DNA of 64,000 nucleotides. It comes from Octadecabacter sp. SW4. Its GTDB lineage: Bacteria > Pseudomonadota > Alphaproteobacteria > Rhodobacterales > Rhodobacteraceae. Of the stretch, positions 46,604 through 55,755 are shown piece after piece. The stretch's first letter is position 1, and every line of letters starts with the position of its first letter. The position numbers were made by a program, and so were the translations under genes. The DNA is taken from NCBI RefSeq assembly GCF_008065155.1, contig NZ_CP042819.1:3034501-3098500 (forward strand), read 5' to 3'. The notes beneath the pieces were generated by a model. That model was not told the DNA's origin. It ran no database searches and worked only from the letters and a program-made list of their open reading frames with translations.

Positions 46604-47932
46604 ATGAAGATTGCAGTTATTGGTACCGGCTATGTTGGCCTTGTGTCGGGTGTTTGCTTTTCCGACTTCGGGCATGATGTTGTCTGCGTCGACAAAGACC
46701 CCGCCAAGATTGACAAACTCAACACCGGTCAGGTGCCGATCTACGAACCGGGCCTCGAAGAACTCATGGCCAAAAACGTTGAGGCGGGCCGCCTGTCGTT
46801 CACCCTTGATCTGCCCAGCGCGCTGGACGGGGCCGAGGCTGTGTTCATCGCCGTTGGCACCCCGACACGGCGCGGCGACGGTCACGCCGATCTGACCTAC
46901 GTGATGGCCGCCGCTGAGGAAATCGCCGGGATCGTCAGGGATTACATCGTCATCGTTACCAAATCGACCGTGCCTGTGGGCACCAACCGCAAGGTCAAAC
47001 AGACCGTCCACAAGGCCAACCCCGACTTGGCATTCGACGTGGCCTCGAACCCCGAATTCCTGCGCGAAGGCGCGGCAATTGACGATTTCATGCGCCCTGA
47101 TCGGGTGGTTGTCGGCGTTCAGACCGACCGCGCCGCCGATGTCATGGCCGAAATCTATCGCCCGCTGTTCCTGCGCGATTTTCCAATTGTCGTGACCGAT
47201 CTGGAAAGTGCCGAGATGATCAAATACGCCGCCAACGCATTTCTGGCGACCAAGATCACGTTTATCAATGAAATTGCGGCGCTGTGTGAACGCACCGGTG
47301 CCGACGTGAAACAGGTCGCTAAGGGCATGGGTCTTGACGGGCGCATCGGCAACAAGTTCCTGCACGCCGGTCCCGGCTATGGCGGGTCATGCTTTCCCAA
47401 GGACACCAAGGCGCTGGCCCGCATCGGGCAGGAAAACGCTGTCCCGATGCAGATCACCGAGGCCGTCATCAAGGTCAACGACGAGATCAAGCGCCGCATG
47501 GTCGACAAGCTACTTGATCTGTGTGACGGCAGTTTCAACGGCAAGGTCGTCGCCGTGCTGGGCGTGACCTTCAAGCCCAACACCGACGACATGCGCGACG
47601 CCCCATCCCTGACGATCATTCCCGCACTGGTTGGCGGCGGGGCCAAAGTGCGTGTCACCGACCCACAGGGACACCACGAGGGCGAGGCGCTCTTGCCCGG
47701 TGTCAACTGGGTTGCGGATGCCTACAAGGCCGCGCGCAACGCCGATCTGGTCGTCCTGCTGACCGAGTGGAACGAATTTCGCGCGCTTGACCTCAAACGC
47801 ATCGCCAAACACATGGCAACGCCCCGCATGGCCGACCTGCGCAATATCTATGCCAACAAGGACGCCAAGAAGGCGGGCTTTCAGTCTTATGTGTCGATCG
47901 GTCGCCTGCCGATGCAATCTGGCAGCGATTGA
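46604..47932 (+). CDS. ugd: UDP-glucose 6-dehydrogenase
   Basis: 442-aa enzyme making UDP-glucuronate from UDP-glucose. N-terminal NAD motif GTGYVG (7-12), catalytic Cys263 in GPGYGGSCFPKD, and C-terminal VLGVTFKPNTDDMRDAPSL are present. It supplies the uronic acid precursor of the polysaccharide; the epimerase at 51.1 kb can convert it to UDP-galacturonate. Confidence 0.95.
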   Translation: MKIAVIGTGYVGLVSGVCFSDFGHDVVCVDKDPAKIDKLNTGQVPIYEPGLEELMAKNVEAGRLSFTLDLPSALDGAEAVFIAVGTPTRRGDGHADLTYVMAAAEEIAGIVRDYIVIVTKSTVPVGTNRKVKQTVHKANPDLAFDVASNPEFLREGAAIDDFMRPDRVVVGVQTDRAADVMAEIYRPLFLRDFPIVVTDLESAEMIKYAANAFLATKITFINEIAALCERTGADVKQVAKGMGLDGRIGNKFLHAGPGYGGSCFPKDTKALARIGQENAVPMQITEAVIKVNDEIKRRMVDKLLDLCDGSFNGKVVAVLGVTFKPNTDDMRDAPSLTIIPALVGGGAKVRVTDPQGHHEGEALLPGVNWVADAYKAARNADLVVLLTEWNEFRALDLKRIAKHMATPRMADLRNIYANKDAKKAGFQSYVSIGRLPMQSGSD

Positions 47933-48031
47933 TTCAAAACCGCCTGAAACGCCAACTTTGGGCCACGTTTCTGCCCGACCGAATACCCACGGCACTGGCA
48001 ATCTATCCCCCGCAGGTAACACACCATTGGG

Positions 48032-49522
48032 GTGAACGTTTTGTCCGTTTTCAGTCACGTCTCGACAGTGGAATCAGGTCCGCATCTTGACGGGATCAGC
48101 GCAATGGCGCTGGCCGTGATCAATGGCGAGACCTATCTTTACACCGCCAGCAAGGCTGACGGTGGCCTGACCGCATATCTGGTTGAAAGCACGGGCACGA
48201 CTTACCTTGACAAGATCGGTGCCGCCCCAAACCGTGGCACTTACGGCGTCAATGATCTGGATGTGGTCACTGTCAACGGACAGGATATTCTGGTGCCATC
48301 GGGCAGCTATGACGACAGACTCGCCTTTCACGAACTTAATGCGACCGGTGAATTTGACGGTGTCACGATCCTTGGGGCTAGCCCCAGCCTGATCGGCAAC
48401 CTTGACCAGTCGGTCACGCTTCAGGTGGCGGGCAAGACGTTTTTGGTCTCGTCGCAGATGGGTCAGGCCGGATTTCAGGCCTACCAAATCCGCGACAACC
48501 TCACGCTGGAACACAAGAGCACATGGGGCGACACGGCCAATACCTATGTCGGCGACATTTCCGCGCTGACATCGGCCACGGTGGACGGGCGCAGCTATTT
48601 TTTTGCGGCCTCGGCCCAAGACGCAGGCGTCACCAGCTTCTGGATGGGCAAGTGGGGCAACGTAAAGGAGCGCGGATCAATTGGCGTGTCGGACGGGCTG
48701 TGGGTATCCGCGCCCAGCGCCCTGGCAACGGCAACCGTTGATGGCAAGCTCTACATTATCGTCGGTTCCGCCGGCAGCAACACACTCAGCGTTCTGCGCG
48801 TCAATAACTGGGGCAGCCTGTTCATCGAAGATCATGTAATGGACGACCTGAACTCGCGTTTCGCAGGTGTCAGCGCGCTGGAAACCTTCAGCATCGGCAA
48901 TCGCACCTTCCTGCTGGCGGGCGGATCTGATGACGGGCTGTCGCTGTTCGAAATCGAACCGGGCGGCAGCCTTTATCTCATTGAAAGCATCCCCGACGAA
49001 CTGAACACCACCCTGATGGACGTTGAAGCAATCACCGCCACCGTCATCAACGGTGAAGTGATCGTTTTCGTCAGTGGGTCGCAGACCGGCTTTACCCAAT
49101 TCTCCATCAACATGGGCAATATCGCCGATATCAAATCCGGCACCGATAATGCCGACCTCATCACCGGCAACGGCAAGGACGATCTGATCGCCGGAAAGGA
49201 TGGCAATGACACACTGGACGGCAAGGGTGGCAATGACCGGATCATCGACGGCGCGGGCGCGGACACGATGACAGGCGGCACGGGTGCGGACGTATTCATG
49301 TTCACGGACGACGGACGCATGGATATCGTCACCGATTTCACCCCCGGCGAGGACAAGCTCGACCTGCGTGATTTTCCGATGCTTTACTCGATGGCACAAC
49401 TGGACATGACCCAAAAGGGCTATGGCGTGCTAATCACCATCGGCGATGACCGTTTCCGCATTGAAGCCGACAGCGGCCAATTGCTGATCGCCGATCTGAC
49501 CGACGATGATTTTCTGTTCTAG
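48032..49522 (+). CDS. RTX-repeat secreted protein with a predicted beta-propeller-like N-terminal body
   Basis: 496 aa without an N-terminal signal. Residues 1-360 are repeated blades of the type ATVDGRSYFFAASAQDAGVTSF and VTLQVAGKTFLVSSQMGQAGFQAYQI, resembling a propeller. From about residue 370 five or six nonapeptide repeats follow (GTDNADLIT, GNGKDDLIA, GKDGNDTLD, GKGGNDRII, GGTGADVFMF), which bind calcium. A C-terminal segment ending DLTDDDFLF is typical of type I secretion signals. Opens with GTG at 48032. No type I secretion genes are in the window. Probably an extracellular or matrix protein; its function is unknown. Confidence 0.82.
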   Translation: MNVLSVFSHVSTVESGPHLDGISAMALAVINGETYLYTASKADGGLTAYLVESTGTTYLDKIGAAPNRGTYGVNDLDVVTVNGQDILVPSGSYDDRLAFHELNATGEFDGVTILGASPSLIGNLDQSVTLQVAGKTFLVSSQMGQAGFQAYQIRDNLTLEHKSTWGDTANTYVGDISALTSATVDGRSYFFAASAQDAGVTSFWMGKWGNVKERGSIGVSDGLWVSAPSALATATVDGKLYIIVGSAGSNTLSVLRVNNWGSLFIEDHVMDDLNSRFAGVSALETFSIGNRTFLLAGGSDDGLSLFEIEPGGSLYLIESIPDELNTTLMDVEAITATVINGEVIVFVSGSQTGFTQFSINMGNIADIKSGTDNADLITGNGKDDLIAGKDGNDTLDGKGGNDRIIDGAGADTMTGGTGADVFMFTDDGRMDIVTDFTPGEDKLDLRDFPMLYSMAQLDMTQKGYGVLITIGDDRFRIEADSGQLLIADLTDDDFLF

Positions 49523-49525
49523 GTG

Positions 49526-50941
49526 CTAGCGGCGGCTGTAAACATCCTCGACCCTGACGATATCATCCTCGCCCAGATAGCTGCCGGTCTGCACTTCGAT
49601 CAGGGTCAGCATGACCTTGCCGGGGTTTTCCAGACGGTGCAGATCACCCTGAGGCACATAGATCGACTGATTCTCGAACACCATCTTTTGCGTGTCGCCC
49701 ACGGTAACATTCGCCGATCCTTCGACAACGATCCAGTGTTCCGCGCGGTGCACATGGCTTTGCAGGGACAGCTTGCCGCCGGGGTGCACGCAAATGCGTT
49801 TCACCTGAAACCGCGGCCCCATCGCAAGGCTTTCAAACCACCCCCAAGGGCGGTGATCACGGGTAAAGGTTTCGGCCTGCTTGGCACCCTTGGCGCGCAG
49901 GGCATCGACAACCTTTTTCACATCCTGACTGCGGCGCTTATCGGCCACCAACACGGCATCCGGCATAGCGACGGCAATGATATTCTCAAGCCCCAGCCCG
50001 ACCAGCGCCTGCCCTTCGGCCTCCGACCACAGCAGCGTATCGCTGCAATCGATCGCCGTGACATCGCCCTGCGCCATCACGCCATCTTTGTCAGCGTTGG
50101 TCCAGCGCACAGCCTCCCAATCACCCAGATCGGTCCACCCATCGGGGAAAGGCATCACCACCAGATTGTCAGCCTTTTCCATGATCGCGTAATCAATGCT
50201 GATCTTGTCCGCCTGCGCCCAGGCGCGCGCATCCAGTCGCTTGAAGCCCAGATCGCGTTCGGCCCCGTCAAGGGCTGCTTGCACCGGTGGGATCAGATCA
50301 GGCGCATGGGCGGCAAAGGCATCCAGAATACGTCTTACGCTGAACAGGAAAATCCCGGCATTCCAAAGATACCGACCCGTCGCCAGCATCTGTTCGGCGG
50401 TGCCGCGATCTGGTTTTTCAACAAAACGGGTCAGCGGGGAAATCGCGCCGCCCTTGGGTGCGCCGCCGACCTCAAGATAGCCATACCCCGTTTCGGGGCG
50501 GTCAGGCAAAATTCCGAATGTCACAATCGCACCGTCCCGCGCCACCGTTTGTGCCGCAGCAACCGCTGCGCAAAATGCCGGGCCATCAGGGATCGCATGA
50601 TCGGACGGGGCCACAAGCATCAGCGCGTCGGGGTCATTCTGTAACGACAGCGCCGCCAGCAAAATCGCAGGCGCCGTATCGCGCCCCTCGGGTTCAATGA
50701 ATACCTGCTCGGGCAGCACGCCAACCTCGCCCAACTGTTCGGTCACGACGAAACGAAAATCTTCGGAAGTCAGCACAATGGGGCGGTTCATCCCCTTGCC
50801 GGACAGGCGCAACACCGTGTCCTGGAACAGGGATTTGTCGCCGCCGAACGACGAAAACTGCTTGGGGAAGCTTTTGCGCGATAGCGGCCAGAGCCGTGTT
50901 CCTGATCCGCCTGCCAAAATGATCGGGGTTATCACTTGCAC
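49526..50941 (-). CDS. manC: mannose-1-phosphate guanylyltransferase / mannose-6-phosphate isomerase
   Basis: 471-aa bifunctional enzyme (AlgA/ManC/XanB type) that forms GDP-mannose. N-terminal nucleotidyltransferase: LAGGSGTRLWPLSRKSFPKQF and FVEKPDRG. C-terminal cupin isomerase: GGKLSLQSHVHRAEHWIVVEGSA with metal ligands. Divergent from the epimerase gene; a perfect palindrome lies between them. Its 3' end is only three bases from the RTX gene end. Confidence 0.95.
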   Translation of the reverse strand: MQVITPIILAGGSGTRLWPLSRKSFPKQFSSFGGDKSLFQDTVLRLSGKGMNRPIVLTSEDFRFVVTEQLGEVGVLPEQVFIEPEGRDTAPAILLAALSLQNDPDALMLVAPSDHAIPDGPAFCAAVAAAQTVARDGAIVTFGILPDRPETGYGYLEVGGAPKGGAISPLTRFVEKPDRGTAEQMLATGRYLWNAGIFLFSVRRILDAFAAHAPDLIPPVQAALDGAERDLGFKRLDARAWAQADKISIDYAIMEKADNLVVMPFPDGWTDLGDWEAVRWTNADKDGVMAQGDVTAIDCSDTLLWSEAEGQALVGLGLENIIAVAMPDAVLVADKRRSQDVKKVVDALRAKGAKQAETFTRDHRPWGWFESLAMGPRFQVKRICVHPGGKLSLQSHVHRAEHWIVVEGSANVTVGDTQKMVFENQSIYVPQGDLHRLENPGKVMLTLIEVQTGSYLGEDDIVRVEDVYSRR

Positions 50942-50950
50942 CCTCTCCCT

Positions 50951-50965
50951 TACGATTCAATCGTA
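50951..50965. promoter_or_regulatory. palindrome in the manC/epimerase divergent promoter
   Basis: Perfect inverted repeat tacgatt-c-aatcgta, ten bases upstream of the manC start (50941). It is in a 144-bp divergent intergenic region that also holds two direct repeats. Confidence 0.45.
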
Positions 50966-51038
50966 GTTAACAGCTGAGTTTGACAGCACTGTGGCACACA
51001 TGGGTTAACAGGTCCAAACCGATCACAAGGTTGACAGC
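50966..51038. promoter_or_regulatory. two direct repeat pairs in the divergent promoter region
   Basis: gttaacag occurs at 50966-50973 and 51004-51011, and ttgacagc at 50980-50987 and 51031-51038. The ttgaca boxes could act as -35 elements for the epimerase gene, although no good -10 is visible. Confidence 0.35.
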
Positions 51039-51085
51039 GCGGCGAGGGTGCCACACCACAGACCCGCACGCACAAAGAGGTCGAA

Positions 51086-52093
51086 ATGCCCAAAGCCCTA
51101 GTTACCGGCGCCGCCGGATTTATCGGATATCACTTGTGTCAGCGGCTGTTGGCGGACGGGTTTGATGTGATCGGCTTTGACGCGATGACCGATTATTATG
51201 ATGTGCGGCTGAAACAGCGGCGGCAAGCAAACCTGCTGCAATCGCAACGCTTTCGCGCTGTGAACGACCGGTTGGAAAATGACGGTGTGCTGCATGATCT
51301 GATCGCGCAGGAAAAGCCCGACATCATCGTCCACCTCGCTGCGCAGGCTGGTGTGCGCTATTCCATCGACGCGCCGCGCTCGTATGTCGAAAGCAACCTG
51401 ATCGGCACCTTCAATCTGCTCGAAGCTGTGCGCGCCACGCCTTGCACGCATTTGCTGATGGCCTCCACCTCATCGGTTTACGGGGCCAATACCGATATGC
51501 CCTACGGCGAAACCGACAAGGCCGACAGCCAGATGTCGTTCTACGCCGCCACAAAAAAGGCCAACGAGGCGATGGGCCATTCCTATGCCCACCTTTATGA
51601 CATCCCGATCACGATGTTCCGGTTCTTTACGGTTTACGGCCCGTGGGGCCGTCCCGACATGGCCCTGTTCAAGTTCACCCGCGCGATGCTGAGCGGAGAT
51701 CCGATTGACGTTTACAATCACGGGGATATGAGCCGCGACTTCACCTATGTGTCCGATCTGGTCGAGGGGATCCGCCTGCTGATTGATGCGGCACCCGAAC
51801 GGCCCAAAGATACGCCCGCCAAGGGCGATAGCCTGTCCCCCGTCGCGCCCTACCGCATCGTGAATATCGGCAATGGCGAACCCACGCAGTTGATTGCGTT
51901 CATCCAAGCCATCGAAAAATCCACTGGCAGGAAAGCCATCTGCAATATGGTCGATATGCAGCCGGGAGATGTGCCCGCAACCTGGGCCAACGGAGACCTG
52001 CTGCGCGAGCTGACGGGATATGCGCCGCAAACCAGCCTTCAGGACGGCGTCGACGCCTTCGTCGCGTGGTATCGCGAATATTATGATGTCTAG
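51086..52093 (+). CDS. NAD-dependent epimerase, UDP-glucuronate 4-epimerase-like
   Basis: 335-aa SDR-extended enzyme. Rossmann motif GAAGFIG (9-15); Ser/Tyr/Lys catalytic set in STSSVYG and FYAATKKANEAM. The sequence (VYGANTDMPYGETDKADSQMSFYAATKK, FRFFTVYGPWGRPDMALFKFTRAML, AQAGVRYSIDAPRSYVESNLIGTFNLLE) matches UDP-glucuronate 4-epimerases of the CapI/LspL group better than GalE. The product would be UDP-galacturonate from the Ugd product. Downstream, 49 bp away, is a sulfotransferase gene on the same strand. Confidence 0.88.
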   Translation: MPKALVTGAAGFIGYHLCQRLLADGFDVIGFDAMTDYYDVRLKQRRQANLLQSQRFRAVNDRLENDGVLHDLIAQEKPDIIVHLAAQAGVRYSIDAPRSYVESNLIGTFNLLEAVRATPCTHLLMASTSSVYGANTDMPYGETDKADSQMSFYAATKKANEAMGHSYAHLYDIPITMFRFFTVYGPWGRPDMALFKFTRAMLSGDPIDVYNHGDMSRDFTYVSDLVEGIRLLIDAAPERPKDTPAKGDSLSPVAPYRIVNIGNGEPTQLIAFIQAIEKSTGRKAICNMVDMQPGDVPATWANGDLLRELTGYAPQTSLQDGVDAFVAWYREYYDV

Positions 52094-52142
52094 GCGGCTG
52101 ACAGCCACCAAATCTTAACCATCCCTGCGCTAGCAAAGTGGC

Positions 52143-52808
52143 ATGATCATTTGCCACAGTCGCCGATTCATTTTTTTCTCGAACCCCAAGACGGGCTCGG
52201 AAACCATGCGCGCGCTTCTGGCCCCCTTCGCCGAAGAACCCGTCGTGGCCTATCGCGCCCGCACGCGGGAGCGGCCATTCTACCCACATATGTCCCCCGT
52301 CGAGGCGGAATGGACGTTTGATGCGCTCGGCCTCGCCTTTCGCAGTTATCGGCGCATCACCTGCGTGCGCGACCCTTTTACGCGGCTCGTATCGCTTTAC
52401 CGGATGATCGCCGATGTGGACGGGCTTTGGCGGTTGCGGCGCAGGGCCGGACTTGGACAACCGGATTTTGAAACCTGGTTGCGCAGCACGCGGCCCAACG
52501 GGCGCGGCGGCGGTGGGCGGGCGCATCAACGCTGGCGGCGTTATGGCACGTGGTCCGCGCAGCATTGGTGCGGTGACAGGATCAGTGACACCTTGCGCCT
52601 TGAAACACTCGCACATGATCTTCCGCCACTCCTCGATGCGTTGGATATCGCGGCGCCGACAGCTGCTTTACCGCAACACAACGCGCGTGATCCGGTCGAT
52701 GTCTCGCAGTGGTATTCGCCCTCGACCAGCGCGCTTGTGGCACGGCGATACGCATGGGACATTGCGCATTTCGGCTATGCCAGACCGAACCTGCTAGGTG
52801 CGGCTTGA
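52143..52808 (+). CDS. family-2-like polysaccharide sulfotransferase
   Basis: 221 aa with the two PAPS-binding elements: FFSNPKTGSETMRALL (5'-phosphosulfate loop, residues 11-27) and ITCVRDPFTRLVSLYRMI (3'-phosphate binding). The layout is that of carbohydrate sulfotransferases of the family-2/sulfotransferase-3 type. It lacks a membrane segment, so it acts in the cytoplasm on a sugar-lipid intermediate or a nucleotide-sugar product. It is followed three bases later by the GT2 gene, and the run of genes through 57019 is tightly packed. Confidence 0.83.
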   Translation: MIICHSRRFIFFSNPKTGSETMRALLAPFAEEPVVAYRARTRERPFYPHMSPVEAEWTFDALGLAFRSYRRITCVRDPFTRLVSLYRMIADVDGLWRLRRRAGLGQPDFETWLRSTRPNGRGGGGRAHQRWRRYGTWSAQHWCGDRISDTLRLETLAHDLPPLLDALDIAAPTAALPQHNARDPVDVSQWYSPSTSALVARRYAWDIAHFGYARPNLLGAA

Positions 52809-52811
52809 CCC

Positions 52812-53801
52812 ATGACACATGCCTTGGTCGCCATCCCAACCCTTAACGAAGAACACACAATCGCAGCGGTGCTTTCGGACCTTCTGTCAGATTGCCACGC
52901 CTTCCCGATTGTCGTGTTCGACGGCGGAAGCAGCGACAGAACCTGCGACATCGTGCGCCGTTTTGCGCGGCAGCATGCGCGCGTGTCGCTCCGGCGCAAT
53001 CCGCAACGCACGCAGGCACATGCGATAAACGCGGCCGCGCATCTGGCGCAAACGCTGGGCGCGCAAGTTCTGGTGCGCGTGGATGCGCATGCGCGATATC
53101 CAAAAGGGTTCGTCAATGCGCTGGTCCGCCTGGTTCAAGATGAGCGCGCCGATAGTGTCGTCACGCCCCTTATTGCCACCGACCAGCGCGACCCTTGGGC
53201 GCAAGCCTCTGCCTTGCTGCAACGGTCGTGGCTTGGGAATGGCGGGGCGCTCCATCGCAACGCCGCGAAATCCGGCTGGGTCGGGCATGGCCATCACGCC
53301 GCCTTTCGATTGGCCGCATTTCGGGCACTTGGCGGATATGATACATCCTTCGGCGCCAACGAAGACGCCGAATATGACCATCGCCTGATCAAGGCAGGCG
53401 GTCGCATATTCCTCGCCGGACATCTTCCTGTGCGCTATTGTCCGCGCGCGACACCCCACGATGTATTCCGTCAATACTGGCGCAACGGGTTTTGGCGGAT
53501 GCGGATGCTGCGCCATCACCGCCGGCGGCCCGCATTGCGCCAGCTTCTTCCGATTGTCGCCACGGTCACCTGCCCTCTATCACTGGCCCTGGGCTGGATT
53601 TGGTTTCCGTTCACAATCCCGGCGCTTGCCTACCTTGGCGCGCTCGCAATGCTGGCAGCACGCGCTGCAGGTTTGGCACCCCGCACAGGCCTCCGCATCA
53701 TCTGGCTTGGCATTCTCATGCACTTTGGTTTCGGACTCGGCAGCCTTGCCGCATTGCGCATCAGGTCCGCAACCAGCACGATCAGTCAGGCCGCCGCATG
53801 A
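52812..53801 (+). CDS. family 2 glycosyltransferase (ExoA-like)
   Basis: 329-aa inverting glycosyltransferase. N-terminal GT-A fold with VAIPTLNEEHTI, FDGGSSDRTCDIV, and a DxD-like VRVDAHARYPKGF; the acceptor loop has GANEDAEYDHRLIKAGG. Two to three C-terminal membrane segments (VATVTCPLSLALGWIWFPF and following). ExoA of succinoglycan synthesis has the same order. It transfers a sugar to the lipid-linked repeat unit. Its stop overlaps the next start (ATGA at 53798). Confidence 0.87.
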   Translation: MTHALVAIPTLNEEHTIAAVLSDLLSDCHAFPIVVFDGGSSDRTCDIVRRFARQHARVSLRRNPQRTQAHAINAAAHLAQTLGAQVLVRVDAHARYPKGFVNALVRLVQDERADSVVTPLIATDQRDPWAQASALLQRSWLGNGGALHRNAAKSGWVGHGHHAAFRLAAFRALGGYDTSFGANEDAEYDHRLIKAGGRIFLAGHLPVRYCPRATPHDVFRQYWRNGFWRMRMLRHHRRRPALRQLLPIVATVTCPLSLALGWIWFPFTIPALAYLGALAMLAARAAGLAPRTGLRIIWLGILMHFGFGLGSLAALRIRSATSTISQAAA

Positions 53802-54667
53802 CCATGCCGAACCTGTTTTTGATCGCCGCGCCGCGCGCTGGGTCAACGCAATTGGCGCGCTGGCTGGCGACCCATCCGGACATTTCACTCTCTCTTGTCA
53901 AAGAACCCAACTTCTTTGCCGCCCATGAATTTGACTCCGCCTATGTCAGTGCATCGCACCTGGATGACGTCGACCCCACCAAGCCCGTGACGCGCCCCAC
54001 ACAATTTGCCGTTTTCCGCGATCCAGCCCGCTATGGCGCGTTGTTTGAAAACATGACAACACGCTGGCGGATGGAGGCATCGACAAGCTACCTGTCGTGC
54101 CCGCAATCCCCAGAATTGATTGCCGCAGCCTGCCCCGACGCACGGGTGATCCTGCTGCACCGTGAACCGGTTGCCCGCGCGCTGTCGCATTACCAATTGG
54201 CACGGCGCACGGGGCGAACGCAGGCCAGCTTGATGGACGAACTAGAGACAGAAATATCAGGCCAATTGCCATGCGCAGCGTGCTACCTGTTGCGCCCGTC
54301 ATTGCAATTGCCGGGGGTTGCCAGATTTGAACGGATCTTTCCAAAACGGTCCACAACCCTGCAATTCGAGGCCATGATTAAATCGCCGCAAGCCGCGTTG
54401 GCCCAGGTTGCGCGTCTCCTTGATATTGACCCGACTGGCTTTGATGTCACCGCCCGGGCACAAAACGCAGGTGCCGAACCCCGGTTCGCGCAGCTGAACG
54501 CTCTCTTGATGCGCAGCGGGTTAAAAACGCGACTCCGGCAGATCCTGCCAGCACCCGTAAAACCTTATCTGCGCCGGCTCTGGTTTAACGACAATTGCCG
54601 CGCGCCCATAAATGCCGCTGAAATCGCAGCGCTGAAATCCGCGCTCGAGGCACAATGCGCATCCTGA
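53798..54667 (+). CDS. sulfotransferase-domain protein
   Basis: 289 aa. P-loop-like PAPS site LFLIAAPRAGSTQLARWLATHP (residues 6-27) and a 3'-phosphate site DARVILLHREPVARALSHYQLARR. A heparan-sulfate-type sulfotransferase fold is likely. The ATG at 53798 overlaps the GT2 stop by four bases; the reading frame is open further upstream, but the family start is here. The second sulfotransferase of the cluster; its acceptor is unknown. Confidence 0.83.
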   Translation: MTMPNLFLIAAPRAGSTQLARWLATHPDISLSLVKEPNFFAAHEFDSAYVSASHLDDVDPTKPVTRPTQFAVFRDPARYGALFENMTTRWRMEASTSYLSCPQSPELIAAACPDARVILLHREPVARALSHYQLARRTGRTQASLMDELETEISGQLPCAACYLLRPSLQLPGVARFERIFPKRSTTLQFEAMIKSPQAALAQVARLLDIDPTGFDVTARAQNAGAEPRFAQLNALLMRSGLKTRLRQILPAPVKPYLRRLWFNDNCRAPINAAEIAALKSALEAQCAS

Positions 54668-55755
54668 TTGCCCAAGCGAGCGCCGCAGCGAAGGGCGGGG
54701 CCGAGAATTATGCAGCTGCCCTCAGGCACGTACTCATCAACGATGGGCACGCGGTTGGCACCATTGATGTGCGCGGCCATACACCTCCGGGCGGCAAGCG
54801 TAGCCGTTTGCCGCTTGCGATCACAGGTCGTGCCTTGTGGAACTGGGCGCAGGTCTGCCGCGCACTTCCAAAGATCGCGCTGGATTATGACCGCGTCATT
54901 CTTGCCTATGGCGAAGGGCCACCGCTGCCCGTCCCCACACTGACCCTGCGCCATTCCCCGACACTATTCGCAACCGATGCCCGTTTGCTTGCCTGTGTCG
55001 GCGCGCGACCGACCGGGGTGCGGCGCGCCTATATTCAGCTTTGTCGGCGGGTTGCGGGGCCGATCGCAGGCCCCCATCAAACGACAACGCTGTGCAATAC
55101 TCGTTGGACCGCGCAGATCTGCGCCGATGTCGCTGGCTTCCCAAGTGACGGCATCCTTTACCCCAAAGTTGACCGCCCCACCGCGCCGCTAAACATGCGC
55201 AAGCCTTACCGCGTTTTGATTCTGGGCCGGATCGTCCCGAACAAGCGGATCGAAGATGCGATCGCGGTGTGCGAAACCCTGCATTTGCAGGGTTTCCCCA
55301 TCGAAGTCGAAGTGCTGGGGCGTGCAGATAGCCGATATGCCCGCCGCCTTGTCGCGCAGCTATCGCGCAAGGCACATGTCCGCGTCACGCCAAACGCCAA
55401 TGGTGCAACCCGCGCCCGCGCGCTGGCCGAGGCCCGCTTTGGGTTGCATATGTTTCGCGGCGAACACTTTGGCATCGCCGTGGCCGAGATGATCCTGCAC
55501 GGCGTCACCCCATTGGTGTTCGACGATGGCGGTATCTGCGAACTGGTCACCACGCCGCAGCTGCGGTTCCGCGATACCCGTGAGGCCGCGAGCAAGCTCG
55601 CCGCACTTTGCCTGCGCCCGGACCGCGCAGACCGGATGTTAACCGATCTTCAACGCGGTGCGGCCCTGAATGCCGCGGTAAACTTTGACGAAAATGCCTT
55701 GCATGTCCTGCGCGACTGGCTTGACGAAGGATGGGTTCGACATGCGGCGCAGTGA
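54655..55755 (+). CDS. family 4-type glycosyltransferase (GT-B fold)
   Basis: 366-aa GT-B glycosyltransferase. N-terminal half opens MRILIAQASAAAKGGAENYAAALRHVL with the GGAE acceptor loop. The donor half has VLILGRIVPNKRIEDAIAVCETL and the E-x7-E motif in EHFGIAVAEMI, then GVTPLVFDDGGICELV. It retains the anomeric configuration by family rule. The coding region overlaps its neighbours by 13 bp upstream and 14 bp downstream, so it is translationally coupled. Confidence 0.85.
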   Translation: MRILIAQASAAAKGGAENYAAALRHVLINDGHAVGTIDVRGHTPPGGKRSRLPLAITGRALWNWAQVCRALPKIALDYDRVILAYGEGPPLPVPTLTLRHSPTLFATDARLLACVGARPTGVRRAYIQLCRRVAGPIAGPHQTTTLCNTRWTAQICADVAGFPSDGILYPKVDRPTAPLNMRKPYRVLILGRIVPNKRIEDAIAVCETLHLQGFPIEVEVLGRADSRYARRLVAQLSRKAHVRVTPNANGATRARALAEARFGLHMFRGEHFGIAVAEMILHGVTPLVFDDGGICELVTTPQLRFRDTREAASKLAALCLRPDRADRMLTDLQRGAALNAAVNFDENALHVLRDWLDEGWVRHAAQ

